A stretch of 64,000 bases of DNA. Origin: Phytophthora sp. 'mugwort'. Lineage: Eukaryota; Oomycota; Peronosporomycetes; Peronosporales; Peronosporaceae. The stretch spans positions 7,564,001-7,628,000 of the forward strand of contig JAUCEF010000005.1 of the NCBI GenBank assembly GCA_033558025.1, written 5' to 3'. Every line of letters begins with the position of its first letter. Positions within the stretch are counted from its first letter, which is position 1. A model generated the notes under the pieces. It saw only the letters and a list, made by a program, of their open reading frames with translations, had not been told where the DNA came from and made no database searches. The translations under genes and the position numbers were made by a program. Below, one piece after another: positions 1-9,944 of the stretch.

Positions 1-301
1 CGATGACAGTCGCGGCAGCTCCGACAACGGAAATCACGACACCGGCGATCTTGAGTGCAGCCTCATCGGGTCCAATCTTGCACGTCCACGGGTCGTCGGT
101 GTTGTTGACAATGGACAGGTACGAGCCCATGATGGTGAGTTTCGAGGAGGGGAAATTACTTGTCTGGAAGCTGGCGAATTGAAGAGTGAGTCGATTGCGC
201 TTGGGATGAGGATCGCTCGTGATAGATAGAGTTTTGTGTCCTTGAGAGCTTGGATCGAACAACGTGAGGCCAATGGAACAATCTGATTTAGTAGCTGGCA
301 T
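1..301 (-). CDS. Ala-rich/His-tract protein, upstream copy (partial, runs off left edge)
   Basis: This is a partial open frame read from an ATG at 299-301 toward the left edge, about 100 codons visible. Seen directly: it is the same sequence as the first 100 codons of the complete gene at 5790-6647, with only five base differences in the frame, all silent. A second in-frame ATG at 128-130 corresponds to codon 58 of the full gene and begins the more protein-like part (MGSYLSIVNN). Function is unknown. The copy lies on the same strand as its paralogue and keeps about 115 bp of matching upstream sequence, so this is a direct gene duplication later separated by transposon insertions. Whether the copy is complete cannot be seen, because the C-terminal two thirds lie outside the window. 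Confidence 0.6.
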   Translation of the reverse strand, partial: MPATKSDCSIGLTLFDPSSQGHKTLSITSDPHPKRNRLTLQFASFQTSNFPSSKLTIMGSYLSIVNNTDDPWTCKIGPDEAALKIAGVVISVVGAAATVI

Positions 302-416
302 GGAATGGCTGCACTGCGGGCTTCAGTCACTACCACATACGAGTATCTTGCTATGGGTATTACTACTCTTTGGGTAAACGAAGTGAATCACCGTCACCTT
401 CGTCGTCGGAGGGCTT
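1..416. repeat. Direct duplication, left copy (pairs with 6347-6762)
   Basis: Bases 1-416 match 6347-6762 with about six substitutions and no gaps. The match covers the 5' part of the gene and its upstream region, then decays quickly, with only patchy similarity to about 540 (6890 in the other copy). It is a segmental duplication with a 6,346 bp offset. Confidence 0.85.
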
Positions 417-593
417 TCAACTCTCGTTTCAGCGACTACTTAAGGACAATCCATTTGGAGCTCGCGCCTGATGCTGTAAGGCATAATATATTTGGTTACG
501 TAATCTACCGGAGGAGCTTGAGCTGACATCTGTAAAAATAATTATTTTTATTATGACTTCTGTGTTAAACTTGATCCCTGCTGCGTGTTGGTC

Positions 594-1456
594 AAGTAGT
601 GCTGTGCCCCTGTGTTGCAGATTGATTCATGTCGCTGCAGTCAGCCGCGCCTAGAGCTGTAGTTCTGGTAGCTGCGTCAATATTACAAGATTCCAGCGCA
701 GTCAATGGGCGCGCAGCCCACGAGTATTCGAAGGTGAACGATTGGATTTCAGTTACATGTTGCAATATTGCAGCTGTCACTTTAGCAAACGTTAATATGA
801 TAGCGACGATGGTTTTATTAGTCGCGACAGTTTTTTCTGGTCGAACAAGGGCTCATTGACAATGCTTCTCGATCCGATAAAGCATCAATCTTCCGCGATA
901 GACATCCTGAAGTCGCCATAACCCCCGGTAATAACTATGCAGGACAAATAATTGGCACGCCCGCGTCTCAGTATATTTTTCAGTTACGGCAGTCTCACGA
1001 AACCCGATGAACCTATTTGCCCTCCCCCTTGATCGAGAAGTGTTGTGCTCTTGTGTTGTAAATAGGTTCATCTCGCTGCAACCAGCAGCCCATGGAGCTG
1101 TAGATCTGGTAGCTGCGTCAATACTACAAAACACCAGCGCAGCCCATGAGTATGGGAAGTGACCCATTGGATTTCAGTTGCATTTTGCAGCTGTCACATC
1201 AGCGATAACTGGTAAAGCGAGGCGTCAACACTTAGTTACATTTTATTCTGTCGACCTCAACAATCCCGAGGTAATCCTTGGCAATGCTTCCTTGGTCCGT
1301 GAAAGCATTATTACGGTTGTTATCGCGATAGACACCCTGTAGTCACCGCATAACCTCCGACAACAATGACGCAGTTCAACAAATACGCGCGTCTGAGGAA
1401 ATTGGTTCAGTTATAGCCGCCTCACGAAACCCGCTGAACCTATTGCCCCCACCCTA
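594..1456. repeat. Decayed tandem repeat, two units of about 430 bp
   Basis: Unit 1 spans about 594-1037 and unit 2 about 1038-1456. Shared blocks include a 'gagctgtag(t/a)tctggtagctgcgtcaata' stretch (near 653 and 1094), 'ggatttcagtt' (744, 1170), a 'cgcgatagaca' block (about 895, 1325) and a 'ctcacgaaacccg(a/c)tgaacctatt' block (about 991, 1418). Divergence between units is substantial, so the duplication is old. No convincing coding frame was seen. Confidence 0.6.
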
Positions 1457-1904
1457 CGTTTGCTGCTACAAGATGATTGAGATGCAGTAGTCACCCGTTA
1501 GGAATCAGCCACTTGATTTTATTGTCGTTGGTCACATTCACAGCATGATTTTCGTGGACTGCTGCCGTCACAACATGAGCCCGTGGCTCACACTTTCTTC
1601 TCTGAAATGAACGTATCTCGTCGTTCGTCAGTAAGTCAGTGAGGTGATAAATAAATGATGACTTCATCTCCTCGTTCCGAAGAAGCACGTGCATACAGGA
1701 TTCGGTTCCTTAATCTGATTCGTTTGCCGAATCGCACTCAAGGGCATCAAAAACAGTGTATGGATAAAATATACACGTCTTTCCGACAGATAGAGATGAT
1801 AGATTGTTGACTGGCTACTGAAAATCGCTCATTATCCAATCAGAGAGCATCCATTGAAAAATTGCAGCCAATAGTGTGCATTCGACGTAGGTTTTACGGT
1901 CCGA

Positions 1905-1934
1905 CACATTCCGACAAATATTTGTCGGAATGTG
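1905..1934. repeat. Perfect 30 bp palindrome
   Basis: Two 15-base arms (cacattccgacaaat and its exact reverse complement) meet with no spacer. It lies in AT-rich sequence before the inverted repeat. It could be a transposon end-to-end junction or a protein-binding dyad; nothing nearby decides. Confidence 0.9.
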
Positions 1935-2132
1935 ATCAAAATATGTATACCCCATTACAAAAATAAAGTCAATCTTATTTTAAATATCATCGCGGTTCCG
2001 ACGATTAGGCGCAACCTAGTCTAGGCCGAGGACAATTTGCACTAGCTGTCAACCATCCGCCTTCATTCGACGAAAAGTGGAGGATACACCAAGCCAGCAT
2101 GAGCATCGCTTCTTTTGTCCCGGCCAACACGC

Positions 2133-2470
2133 AGAAAGGGCGAGCCACCGCAATCTGTGCGTTTAAACGGATGCTGAAAGCTGAGAATGTAAGCATGGAT
2201 GTCCGTCCATACGTGCATTCTCAGCGATAATTCTGGCACTTTAACTAATTTTAAATTAAAATATAATTTTACTAAAATTAATATAATTTTATTAAAATTA
2301 GTTAAAGTGCCAGAATTATCGCTAATTTTAAATTAAAATATAATTTTATTAAAATTAGTTAAAGTGCCAGAATTATCGCTGAGAATGCACGTATGGACGG
2401 ACATCCATGCTTACATTCTCAGCTTTCAGCATCCGTTTAAACGCAAAGATTGCGGTGGCTCGCCCTTTCT
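2133..2470. repeat. Long inverted repeat with AT-rich centre
   Basis: Arms of about 120 bp (2133-2255 and 2348-2470) are reverse complements with one mismatch in the part checked (ctgtgcg against cgcaaag). The outer half of each arm carries the beginning of the Crypton-like frame. The inner half is 'cgataattctggcacttt' followed by TAAAATTA-type AT repeats, and the 'agttaaagtgccagaattatcgct' block also occurs a second time in direct orientation at about 2300-2323. The whole can fold into a very long hairpin. Confidence 0.85.
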
Positions 2471-4345
2471 AAAGTGCGTCGCGGAGCTGATGGATCGATT
2501 CGGCTACTATCTAGCTACGCATGAAGGTAAGAAAGGTAAGCTATCCCGTAACTCTGCGATCTCTTACTTTAGAAATGTGAAGCTGTGGTTGTTTGAGGAA
2601 CATCCTCATATTAGACAGCCTAGCGAAACGGACCTCTTAAAAAGAGCAAAACGCTAGAAAAGCACTGCATGAAGCGTGAAAAGGGATGCTTTATTAATAA
2701 GGCTCCATCATGCACGAAGGTTGACCTACGGTCGCTGGCGCACCACCTCTACTCCACGACGGTAGTGGCATCTGACTACGAAGACGCTGTGCTTGCATGC
2801 CTAATGTGGCATTGCTTCGAGCCTCGGACCTCGTCTACATGAGCAAGCAGCACGTGACCAAGTCGGCTAACCACGTCTTCTACATCCGCATGCTCCGCGT
2901 GAAAGCATCCGAAGCGCAAGGCCTGACGCTTGTACCCGACCGCGATGAATTCCTCACCTGTCCAATCTTCCCGCTAGCATGGCCTTAGTGATGCAGAAGC
3001 ACCATGCGCCTCCTTGCTAAGTCAGCTCCCCGCGCTGTCATCGCCGCTTCCGTGGAGCTGGACGCCGGGGTTCCGCTGCTCGATTTGCTACAGTTGGCTT
3101 CTTCACTAACGGGTTCTGCTGAAGCTTCTTCGTGGACGGACACACCCTCACCTGCGACGCAACCGACACTTATGCCACCAAGACAGCCCCATGGCGAAAA
3201 CGGCGTTCAAGCGTATGTGAACCGCTTGCTGAAGCGCGTGGCTGATGCCGCAGACGCAACGAGCAATTCCGCGGAGGCGGCGCTCAGCATGCGAACGGGG
3301 GCGAACGCCTGACCGCGCAGTGCAACTTCGATCGTGGCTCGTGGGATATGTCGAAGACGAACAAAGGCTTCGCCTACGTCCTCAACACTCCTCGCGAGGA
3401 CAGGAAGGCTGCCCCGGTCTTGAGTGGTTAGAATCCCGACGAAGTCCCCAAGCTCGCTGAGGTCGCCGCCTTTGACCACGGTGCCTATGAACGTCTCAGT
3501 CGCCAGCAAGCATTACTTTTTCGTCCGGCACAGGGCTCAACGTCGAAGCGTTTAACGTTAATGGCAAGGTTATCGGGTTCTGACGGCTTACCTGATTAAG
3601 TATCACCCGCTTATGAAGGGCTTGTCACCAAAACGCTTGTTCGTAGCTCGGATGGAGAAGTACTTAGACGCTGCAGGAATTCAGGTCGCCGATGTGCTTG
3701 CGTGGTCCGTTGCTCTAAACGCAATCTCGGCCAAACCTGTCGAACGGGAGATCAAGAGAACAAAACCAAATGCTGTGGCGCTGAGGGTCATCATGTGGCT
3801 GTCATTCAAGAGCTTATCGATAGATACAGACTGGAGGCGGCACGGCTGCTCCTGGTTGAAAATGTCCTTCTCAAGCGACGAAGGAGTGCTGAACAGGAAC
3901 AGAACAAGAGTCGTCAGATCAAGCACCGCCACCCAAGCGCACAAAGAAAGCTGCTACGAACCTGTCCGACGTGTGGTTCGAATGGTACACGCGGGTGCCT
4001 CGTGTCTGGGACTCCGCGGACCGGCAGAGGAAATCGGAGTCTCGACACGTCGTCGCCTTCATGAAGCTTTTCTTCGAAGAAGGTTTCACGCTTGACGAGC
4101 AGGTGGCGGACTACAAAGACCGTGTCCTCGAACTCGGTCGCCGCGGCGAAGCTGCCATACTAGCGTTTCTGAAGGTGAGGGGGTATCCAGGCAAGAGGCG
4201 CTGGGAGCGTTCTGCGTGCGCTACGTCTATTCTACAAGGCCGGTGGCTTGGACGAGCGCATCGTCATCCACAAGCGGCACCTTGCGATTGGTAGGGTCGC
4301 TGACCCAGCTCCAGTTCAGACGCAAAAAATCCTCACTGTTACAGG
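2364..4345 (+). pseudogene. Decayed Crypton-type tyrosine recombinase transposon
   Basis: Broken coding remnants in shifting + frames, in the order expected for oomycete Crypton proteins. An N-terminal helical part lies at 2364-2654. A core with the 'RMLRVKASEAQGLTLVPD' block follows at 2797-2988. The recombinase C-terminal box, visible as 'GGGAQHANGGERL' in one frame, lies at about 3258-3310 and continues with 'TNKGFAYVLNTPREDRK' to about 3410. A long C-terminal extension with 'VWDSADRQRKSESRHVV' runs over 3971-4290. The box matches the conserved HxxR-side motif of these recombinases, but here the histidine position is lost and the frame is interrupted by several stops and shifts. It is therefore a dead copy. 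Cryptons move by tyrosine recombination and lack terminal inverted repeats, so the element ends are not defined here. Confidence 0.7.
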
Positions 4346-4514
4346 CCACATGTGAGAGAGTTAGATAAGACAAATGAAATCACATATGGCGCCAACTCAG
4401 CCGTGGCTCACACCCGCGCAGCCGTCCCTTCGCGCCATCATTCACCTTAAGCACGCAGCAGTCGCCCTCGCGTGCGCTCATCCGTACGTAGCTCCAACTA
4501 CCATTCTTGATCGA

Positions 4515-4586
4515 TAACACCGGCCCGGTTCGAACAGGCATCTCAGGGCCGAAGCCCTGCGCTCTAGCCAATTGAGCTACGGTGTT
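4515..4586 (-). tRNA. tRNA-like sequence, Arg(TCG)-like, anticodon loop one base short (pseudo-tRNA or SINE head)
   Basis: On the minus strand a cloverleaf can be drawn. It has a perfect 7 bp acceptor stem (AACACCG/CGGTGTT), TA at positions 8-9, D stem GCTC/GAGC with a 9-base loop containing GG, and a T arm GCCTG-TTCGAAC-CGGGC with one G-T pair. The anticodon arm is CAGGG-CTTCGG-CCCTG, giving a 6-base loop instead of 7. If one base was lost, the anticodon would be TCG (Arg). The variable region is 4 bases, total 72 nt, with discriminator A. No oligo-T terminator follows closely. This suggests a tRNA pseudogene or the tRNA-derived head of a SINE rather than a working gene. A run of 13 G lies just upstream (4592-4604). 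Confidence 0.5.
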
Positions 4587-4591
4587 GAATT

Positions 4592-4604
4592 GGGGGGGGG
4601 GGGG
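4592..4604. repeat. Poly-G tract (13 G)
   Basis: Uninterrupted G homopolymer just upstream of the tRNA-like sequence on its strand. The exact length in the genome may be uncertain, as homopolymers are error-prone. Confidence 0.9.
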
Positions 4605-5314
4605 TCAGTAGGAGGCGGTCAGGCAGCGGGATCTCGTTCGGGTTGTACGGACTTTGGAGAGGATCACGCAGGAGACTTGCATAGTAGGTTAAAAAAAGTG
4701 GACTGAGATCAAAAAGCCTTCGTCGGCGATGACTCAGGCTGGGCTGTGATTGACAACCACTAATGCAGCGCGTGGCTCCGGCGGCGCATGTTGCATATGC
4801 GGACTAGCTACCGAATCTACCAATAAGACGCGTGCATCAATACCATTAGTCAATATAGAGCACCCAAAACATTCTGACCCAGACACAAGACTGCTCCAAA
4901 TTGTGGCCCCCTTCTGGAGTTCTATGCCTCATTAATGAATTTGCTGGCCCGGATATACATTGCTCCGGGCCAAAAATGCTTGCATATCGAAAGCCGATTT
5001 TCTCCGCCCAGAGGCCGCGAGCTCCACTTGAAAGCTGAAGCGAACTGGTCAGACCAATCGATAGAAGACCTAAACTCAATATACCGGTGATGTTTGGTCG
5101 TTTACCGGTTTTATTGCACCGTTTTTGGCAAGCGTCCCAAGTGTCGGAAAATGTAGGGATGTCGGAACCGTCACGTTATGGAGTGATGCTTGGTCTGATG
5201 GTCTCTCTAGACAGTATTCACGCAGAAACAATGCGACGAGGAGTGCTTGCCGTTCTGCGGAGTTGTTGATAATAGTACTAGCCGAGCGCCGCCGCCTACG
5301 CGGCAGTGGGTTTA

Positions 5315-5632
5315 TTTTGGTCCCAGCAGGTGGACCTGCCCATGCGCTGTAGTTTTGGTCCCAGTAGGTGTACCTGCCTATGCGCTGGGTTTAGGTTTGG
5401 TCACAGTATATGGAAAGCCCGTCGGAGCGCAGCGAAGCGGGCAGGTCCACATAAAAAAATATTTTAATTTTCAATCAATCGCATAATTACATTTCCACCA
5501 ATGACCGCCTTCGCTGCGCTTGGCAGCCATGTTATTTTAGCCAACGGGGGCCGCCTTCGCTGCGCTCCGTAGCCAATGAGATTGCGGCTAGAATCACGTT
5601 ATGGCGTGACAGACAGACGGACGGACGGACGG
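5315..5632. repeat. Cluster of short direct and inverted repeats (probable MITE or SINE remnant)
   Basis: Two tandem 38 bp units (5315-5352, 5353-5390) share 'ttttggtcccag(c/t)aggtg(g/t)acctgcc'. The 'gtggacctgc' core reappears inverted near 5440 (gcaggtccac). A 'cgccttcgctgcgct' block occurs at about 5506 and 5551, with an inverted form near 5427. An agacagacggacggacggacgg simple repeat (about 5609-5632) ends the cluster. No coding frame was seen. This looks like a non-autonomous repeat family member, but the ends cannot be fixed by eye. Confidence 0.6.
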
Positions 5633-5789
5633 AGCGACGTTAGCGTTGAGTTTTAGGATTATTAATCCCTTTATTAATGCTTGCCAATTACTGGTCAATT
5701 TATTTTTTAAGACTGATTTTGCATTTGGTGCTAAAACGAGCTGAAGCAAACAACAAAGTTGAATCCTGACGAACTCTTAACTGGACGTT

Positions 5790-6647
5790 CTAGTTAGAGT
5801 TCGGGTCATACGTGTTGGTGCCGTTGACGTAGAAGAGAACGGTTTGTCCGTCTTCCTCGTCTTCATTCTTGCGGTGGTGGTGGTGGTGGTGGTGTCGCCG
5901 CTGCTGATCCGACGTACCCGTGACAGTAGTTGACTCGAGGCCGAACTTGTCGATCCAGAACTGGATCTCGTGACCAATGTTGGAGTTGTCGGTGGCGCCG
6001 CTGAAGATCGGACGCATGTAGAGCGTGTCCGTGGTGACCGTCTTTTCATCGACGATGGTGGTGCGCACACAGGTTCCTTGCTGCCACAGCGAGAGACTCA
6101 TCTTCCCCCATTTGTGTTCCTCACCAGGTGCGATGTTGACGTATCCTTCAGTGATGAGGTTGTCGTTAATGCCTTGAGCGACCGCGATACCAAATCCAGA
6201 GACGGAGCCAGCGATGGCGACCGCCGAACTGACGCTGGCTGCAGCGGTAGCGCCTGCAGCTAACGCGGTTGTTGATACTCCAAATACTGATACGACTCCG
6301 TTGGCTGCGAGGGCCGAGGCCACGGGGGCAGCAGCACCAGCCGTGCCGATGACAGTCGCGGCAGCTCCGACAACGGAAATCACGACACCGGCGATCTTGA
6401 GTGCAGCCTCATCGGGTCCAATCTTGCACGTCCACGGGTCGTCGGTGTTGTTGACAATGGACAGATACGAGCCCATGATGGTGAGTTTCGAGGAGGGGAA
6501 GTTGCTTGTCTGGAAGCTGGCGAATTGAAGAGTGAGTCGATTGCGCTTGGGATGAGGATCGCTCGTGATGGATAAAGTTTTGTGTCCTTGAGAGCTTGGA
6601 TCGAACAACGTGAGGCCAATGGAACAATCTGATTTAGTAGCTGGCAT
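5790..6647 (-). CDS. Ala-rich hydrophobic protein with His7 tract, unknown function
   Basis: Open frame of 285 aa from ATG 6645-6647; a second ATG at 6474-6476 would give 228 aa. From that second start the protein has a short polar segment (MGSYLSIVNN, NNTDDPWTCKIGPDEA), then about 75 residues rich in Ala, Val and Gly (residues about 85-160) able to form membrane-inserting helices. A beta-rich part follows with two cysteines, then QRR-His7-RKNEDEED (about residues 250-270) and a short tail. No known family was recognised; the pattern resembles small oomycete-specific proteins. The paralogue at 1-301 differs only at silent sites in the first 100 codons, including the region before the second ATG, which argues that the longer start is translated. 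A CATTCC initiator-like motif lies directly before the first ATG and would favour the shorter form, so the start is unresolved. Confidence 0.7.
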   Translation of the reverse strand: MPATKSDCSIGLTLFDPSSQGHKTLSITSDPHPKRNRLTLQFASFQTSNFPSSKLTIMGSYLSIVNNTDDPWTCKIGPDEAALKIAGVVISVVGAAATVIGTAGAAAPVASALAANGVVSVFGVSTTALAAGATAAASVSSAVAIAGSVSGFGIAVAQGINDNLITEGYVNIAPGEEHKWGKMSLSLWQQGTCVRTTIVDEKTVTTDTLYMRPIFSGATDNSNIGHEIQFWIDKFGLESTTVTGTSDQQRRHHHHHHHRKNEDEEDGQTVLFYVNGTNTYDPNSN

Positions 6648-6762
6648 GGAATGGCTGCACTGCGGGCTTCAGTCACTACCACATACGAGTATCTCGCTAT
6701 GGGTATTACTACTCTTTGGGTAAACGAAGTGAATCACCGTCACCTTCGTCGTCGGAGGGCTT
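6347..6762. repeat. Direct duplication, right copy (pairs with 1-416)
   Basis: Same segment as 1-416 with about six substitutions. It includes the first 100 codons of the gene and about 115 bp upstream. Confidence 0.85.
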
Positions 6763-6889
6763 GCAACTGCGTCGAGCCCTCACTTTAGCGACTACATATA
6801 ATTCAAGGACAATCCATCAGGAAATTGTATGGATGGTCTGCTTTGGAGATAGGGCATCATCTTTTTTTGATTCCGTAATCCACCTGTGT

Positions 6890-8030
6890 TAAACTCGATG
6901 CAGCTCAATACCCCGTACAGATGCCTACGTTACGATTTGAAAAGAACCAAATCTGCGGCTACGTGGGCGCAATTCACTTTATCGATACATGACCGCATTC
7001 AGGTCTTGACCAGAAGTTCGACTGTCATGTATCCTGGACAAATACCGTATCCACTTCCGCATGCAAATAGGTACAGTTTTTCCCCTTGCAGGCTGAAAGT
7101 TGCAGCTGAAGGTCGTCAGCAGGTCGACCAGCGAGCGAAGATTGCCAGAAGGGGCCATCCCATTAGGATTCCCAACGCTCCACAAACGTCCCAGCGACGT
7201 TTGTGGTCGAGCAGATGGCAGCTTCAGAGTGGTTGGACCATCGGTCGAAACTTTCGACCGATGGCCCAACTACTCTAATTCAGACTGAAGTCTCGACTCG
7301 AAACAATACTAACACCGAAAAACCCGTCTCTGGCGATTACGTCGACGATGACATCCTTCGTACACCGCCGTCGTGACCGGCGGTATATGTAAAAGAGTTG
7401 TTAAACGTGGGCAGAACATACGAGGCATCACGGCCATTTTCAGTCAGGATTTGCCGTTCATCATGTACGGAAAATCCAGGATTACCTGAGTCTTCGATTG
7501 ACCCACACTTCGTCGGACGAATCGTCCGGCCTGTCCAATGGACAGTGCCCATTGACTCTGGAATCCTGAGTCAGGATGAAAGTCCTCTCAGGCGTAATGC
7601 GACGTCAGAGAGTTTCACCTACTTGGATGGCGCAAATGGGAGCCAACGAGGGCTGGTCCTTGCCCAACACTACGTACATGTAGAAATTCGCTCGATCGAA
7701 ATGTGCTTAACGCTTTGCAAATAATTACATTTAAATTTGTAAATCGTTTACAGTACGAACGAAGGCAACACTGGGAATGTTATCGTTTTAAATCCTGACA
7801 GGAACTCATCGGTGGCGACAGCGTAACAATTCCACGGCGTCTGTTTCTGGATCAGAGCGAGACTTGACACTGGACATTAATAATCGCGCCAGTGTAAACA
7901 TTGTTAGAGGTCTGTACAACCTAAACTTCATTCGGGGCATTGACTACTTAGAGCATCTTCAAAGGTTCACGTTACACTGAAACACTAAAATGACACTTAC
8001 AATGAAGATTATGGCTTCGCTATCCCAATC
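6890..8030. other. Gene-free stretch with two strong hairpins
   Basis: No frame with recognisable protein character was found. Two hairpins stand out. 7180-7206 has 11 bp arms (ccacaaacgtc) and a 5-base loop. 7233-7269 has 18 bp arms with one mismatch around a single central base (core ccatcggtcgaaa). Further short palindromes (ggacgaatcgtcc, about 7515-7527; tgtccaatggaca, about 7531-7543) suggest a structured non-autonomous element. Confidence 0.5.
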
Positions 8031-8036
8031 TTTCCC

Positions 8037-8402
8037 GTGTGGGTTCCCCATCGATCCACACTAAACGGTGCACGGTATCTCTATTCTTTTAGGCTTCGGA
8101 GTGAGAAAATAGACTGGAGAGAGCGCCGGAAGCACAACAACAACGATAAAGCCGCGAAATGGCGATTCTGGCTGCTGCCCAGTCGTGCGAAAGGTGGGCG
8201 CTCAGTAAGGCCCCCCATTTGGCGTTGTGATTCGCGGCTTGATTGTAGTGCAAATGCCAGACGAGTAGATGTACTACGAAATATCGCCAGCGATTTCGTC
8301 TACAAAGCGTGGCTTTCCCGCAGCCGTTTCCGAATGTCTCCTCGCGTTTTTCATCGCTTGCTAGACGGAGTGCTTGAGCTGGACGATTACTTTCGCTAGA
8401 AG
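8037..8402 (+). pseudogene. PIF/Harbinger transposase, N-terminal fragment
   Basis: A 120-codon frame with 'FRMSPRVFHRLLDGVLELDDYF', the usual sequence preceding the DDE domain in plant/oomycete Harbinger-type transposases (FRMS..F..L..G......YF..K.D). After the stop at 8397-8399 the sequence KPDEEERERF follows in the same frame, then similarity ends where the LINE 3' end begins. No catalytic domain follows, so this is a fragment, probably cut by the LINE insertion. The assignment rests on one motif. Confidence 0.45.
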
Positions 8403-8429
8403 CCTGACGAGGAAGAGAGAGAGAGATTC

Positions 8430-9944
8430 AGACTGGTCTATTATGCCTTATTTACTGGTTGCAAGAAGTCTGGTATATCTTCAGCCGGATTAGCAATACC
8501 GGTTCTTCGTTCCAGTCCGGTTGGTGTTCGCGGCGTTTCGCCTTGGTTGACTGCTCTCTTGGTTGCCGTGCTAGATGTTGTTGACTGAACCATATCCTTG
8601 TTGCTTGAATCTTGGTGTCCGCCTTCCGCCGTTCCCGCTTTGCGATTGCCCTGATCTGCCTCAGACTTCTCTCCCAGAATTCGGTGACGCTCCCGTCAAT
8701 TGTCACTTCCTCTTGTTTGAAGATGACCCTGTTTCGTTGAATCCAGACTGGTGATGCAAATGGTGCATAGTATGCTCCATAGTCGCTTCCAGGTTGTCTC
8801 CTGTTCGATGACTGAGTCTGAGTACTTTGTGCTGATCTCCTCCTTGAGTACTCTGGATATTGGTGGTGCTTGCCTGCTAGCGCAGTGCCTGAAAGCCTTG
8901 CAGCTCTCCCACCTCCCATTTCTCTGCTGTCCAATGGCATATCAATTTCTGCCAGCACGCCTGGGCGCAAGGCCACTCCCAGAATATGTGCTCCATGGTT
9001 TCATTTGTGGCCTCGTAGCATTGCAAATTGTTTTTCCTGCCACTGCTATCAGCCTCACGCTCTTCATGGTAGAGATTCAGCTGCCGTACCGCCTCCCTGT
9101 ACGCCGTCCAGACTTGATATTCCGTGAGCACCTAGCGATGTGCCCATAATCGTTTGGGCGTTTTGCCCCAGCGCCACCGCTTGCCACGTACTGGTCTCTG
9201 CTGACTGTCCCAATCGCTGTAACGTCCTGCTCAATTCTCGTCCTGGTCCCTTAAATCGCTTGTGCGGTTGTTTCTTCAGTACGGACATCACGTGCTTGTT
9301 GGCTGTGGAGTCCGGCACTTCCCATGGCAACTGATGTATCACCGGATGCGCGTAGATAATAATTCCTCCTGCTTCCTGCCGCTTACCCAATGTCCGACAG
9401 TCTGCTATCGTCCGTTTAGTTGCTACATTGTCAGTGGCAACACTTCTGTGAATGCTGTCTTCCTGCAGTCTTAAGATGATACTTCTTCGTCTTCTGATCT
9501 GGCCTCTGCTGGTCTTCCTTCAATTCGGTTCTATCCACGCGGAACCCACTGGTAGTCATTTTTAAGCTTGTCTGGTGTTGGAAAAAGCACAGCTTCCTTG
9601 AGGTTTGTAACTCCTCACCGATCGCTAGTCTTCGTGAGCCCAGCAAGATCGCGAATCCCCATCTTCTCAGCTTGACTTGTCGGTGCTGACCTCTTCCTCT
9701 TAGAGAGATTTTTCCGTGACGTACGTTCGTTCCCGGTGGTTGCACATGAAGCTCTGAGATTGTGCATTGTTGCATGTGGTCATACTTACGCTGAGTCAAC
9801 ATCTCCCCCTGCTGGTCCCTGATCCATGAATTGTCTGTCCACAAATATGTCGGCCAGAAGCTGACTTCCGTGTTGACATGCTTCGATCCCGTGAGGTCAG
9901 TGCTCGTGGAAGCTCCAAAATCCATTCCTCGTCTCGTGTCCAAC
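8430..9944 (-). pseudogene. LINE retrotransposon, 3' half (C-terminal, zf-RVT region)
   Basis: Minus-strand remnants. 'FWPTYLWTDNSWIRDQQGE' lies near 9830; 'INYAHP.IHQLPWEVPDS'-like sequence near 9320; the zinc-binding block ETMEHIFWEWPCAQACW (zf-RVT type, found after the RT in L1-like elements) at about 8950-9010; and a basic C-terminal tail ends near 8452. Several stops and frameshifts break it. The reading frame at 9943 continues that of the RT part beyond 13811 once the piggyBac element between them is ignored, so both are halves of one element. The AGAGAGAGAGAG run at about 8411-8424 may mark its 3' end. Confidence 0.65.
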
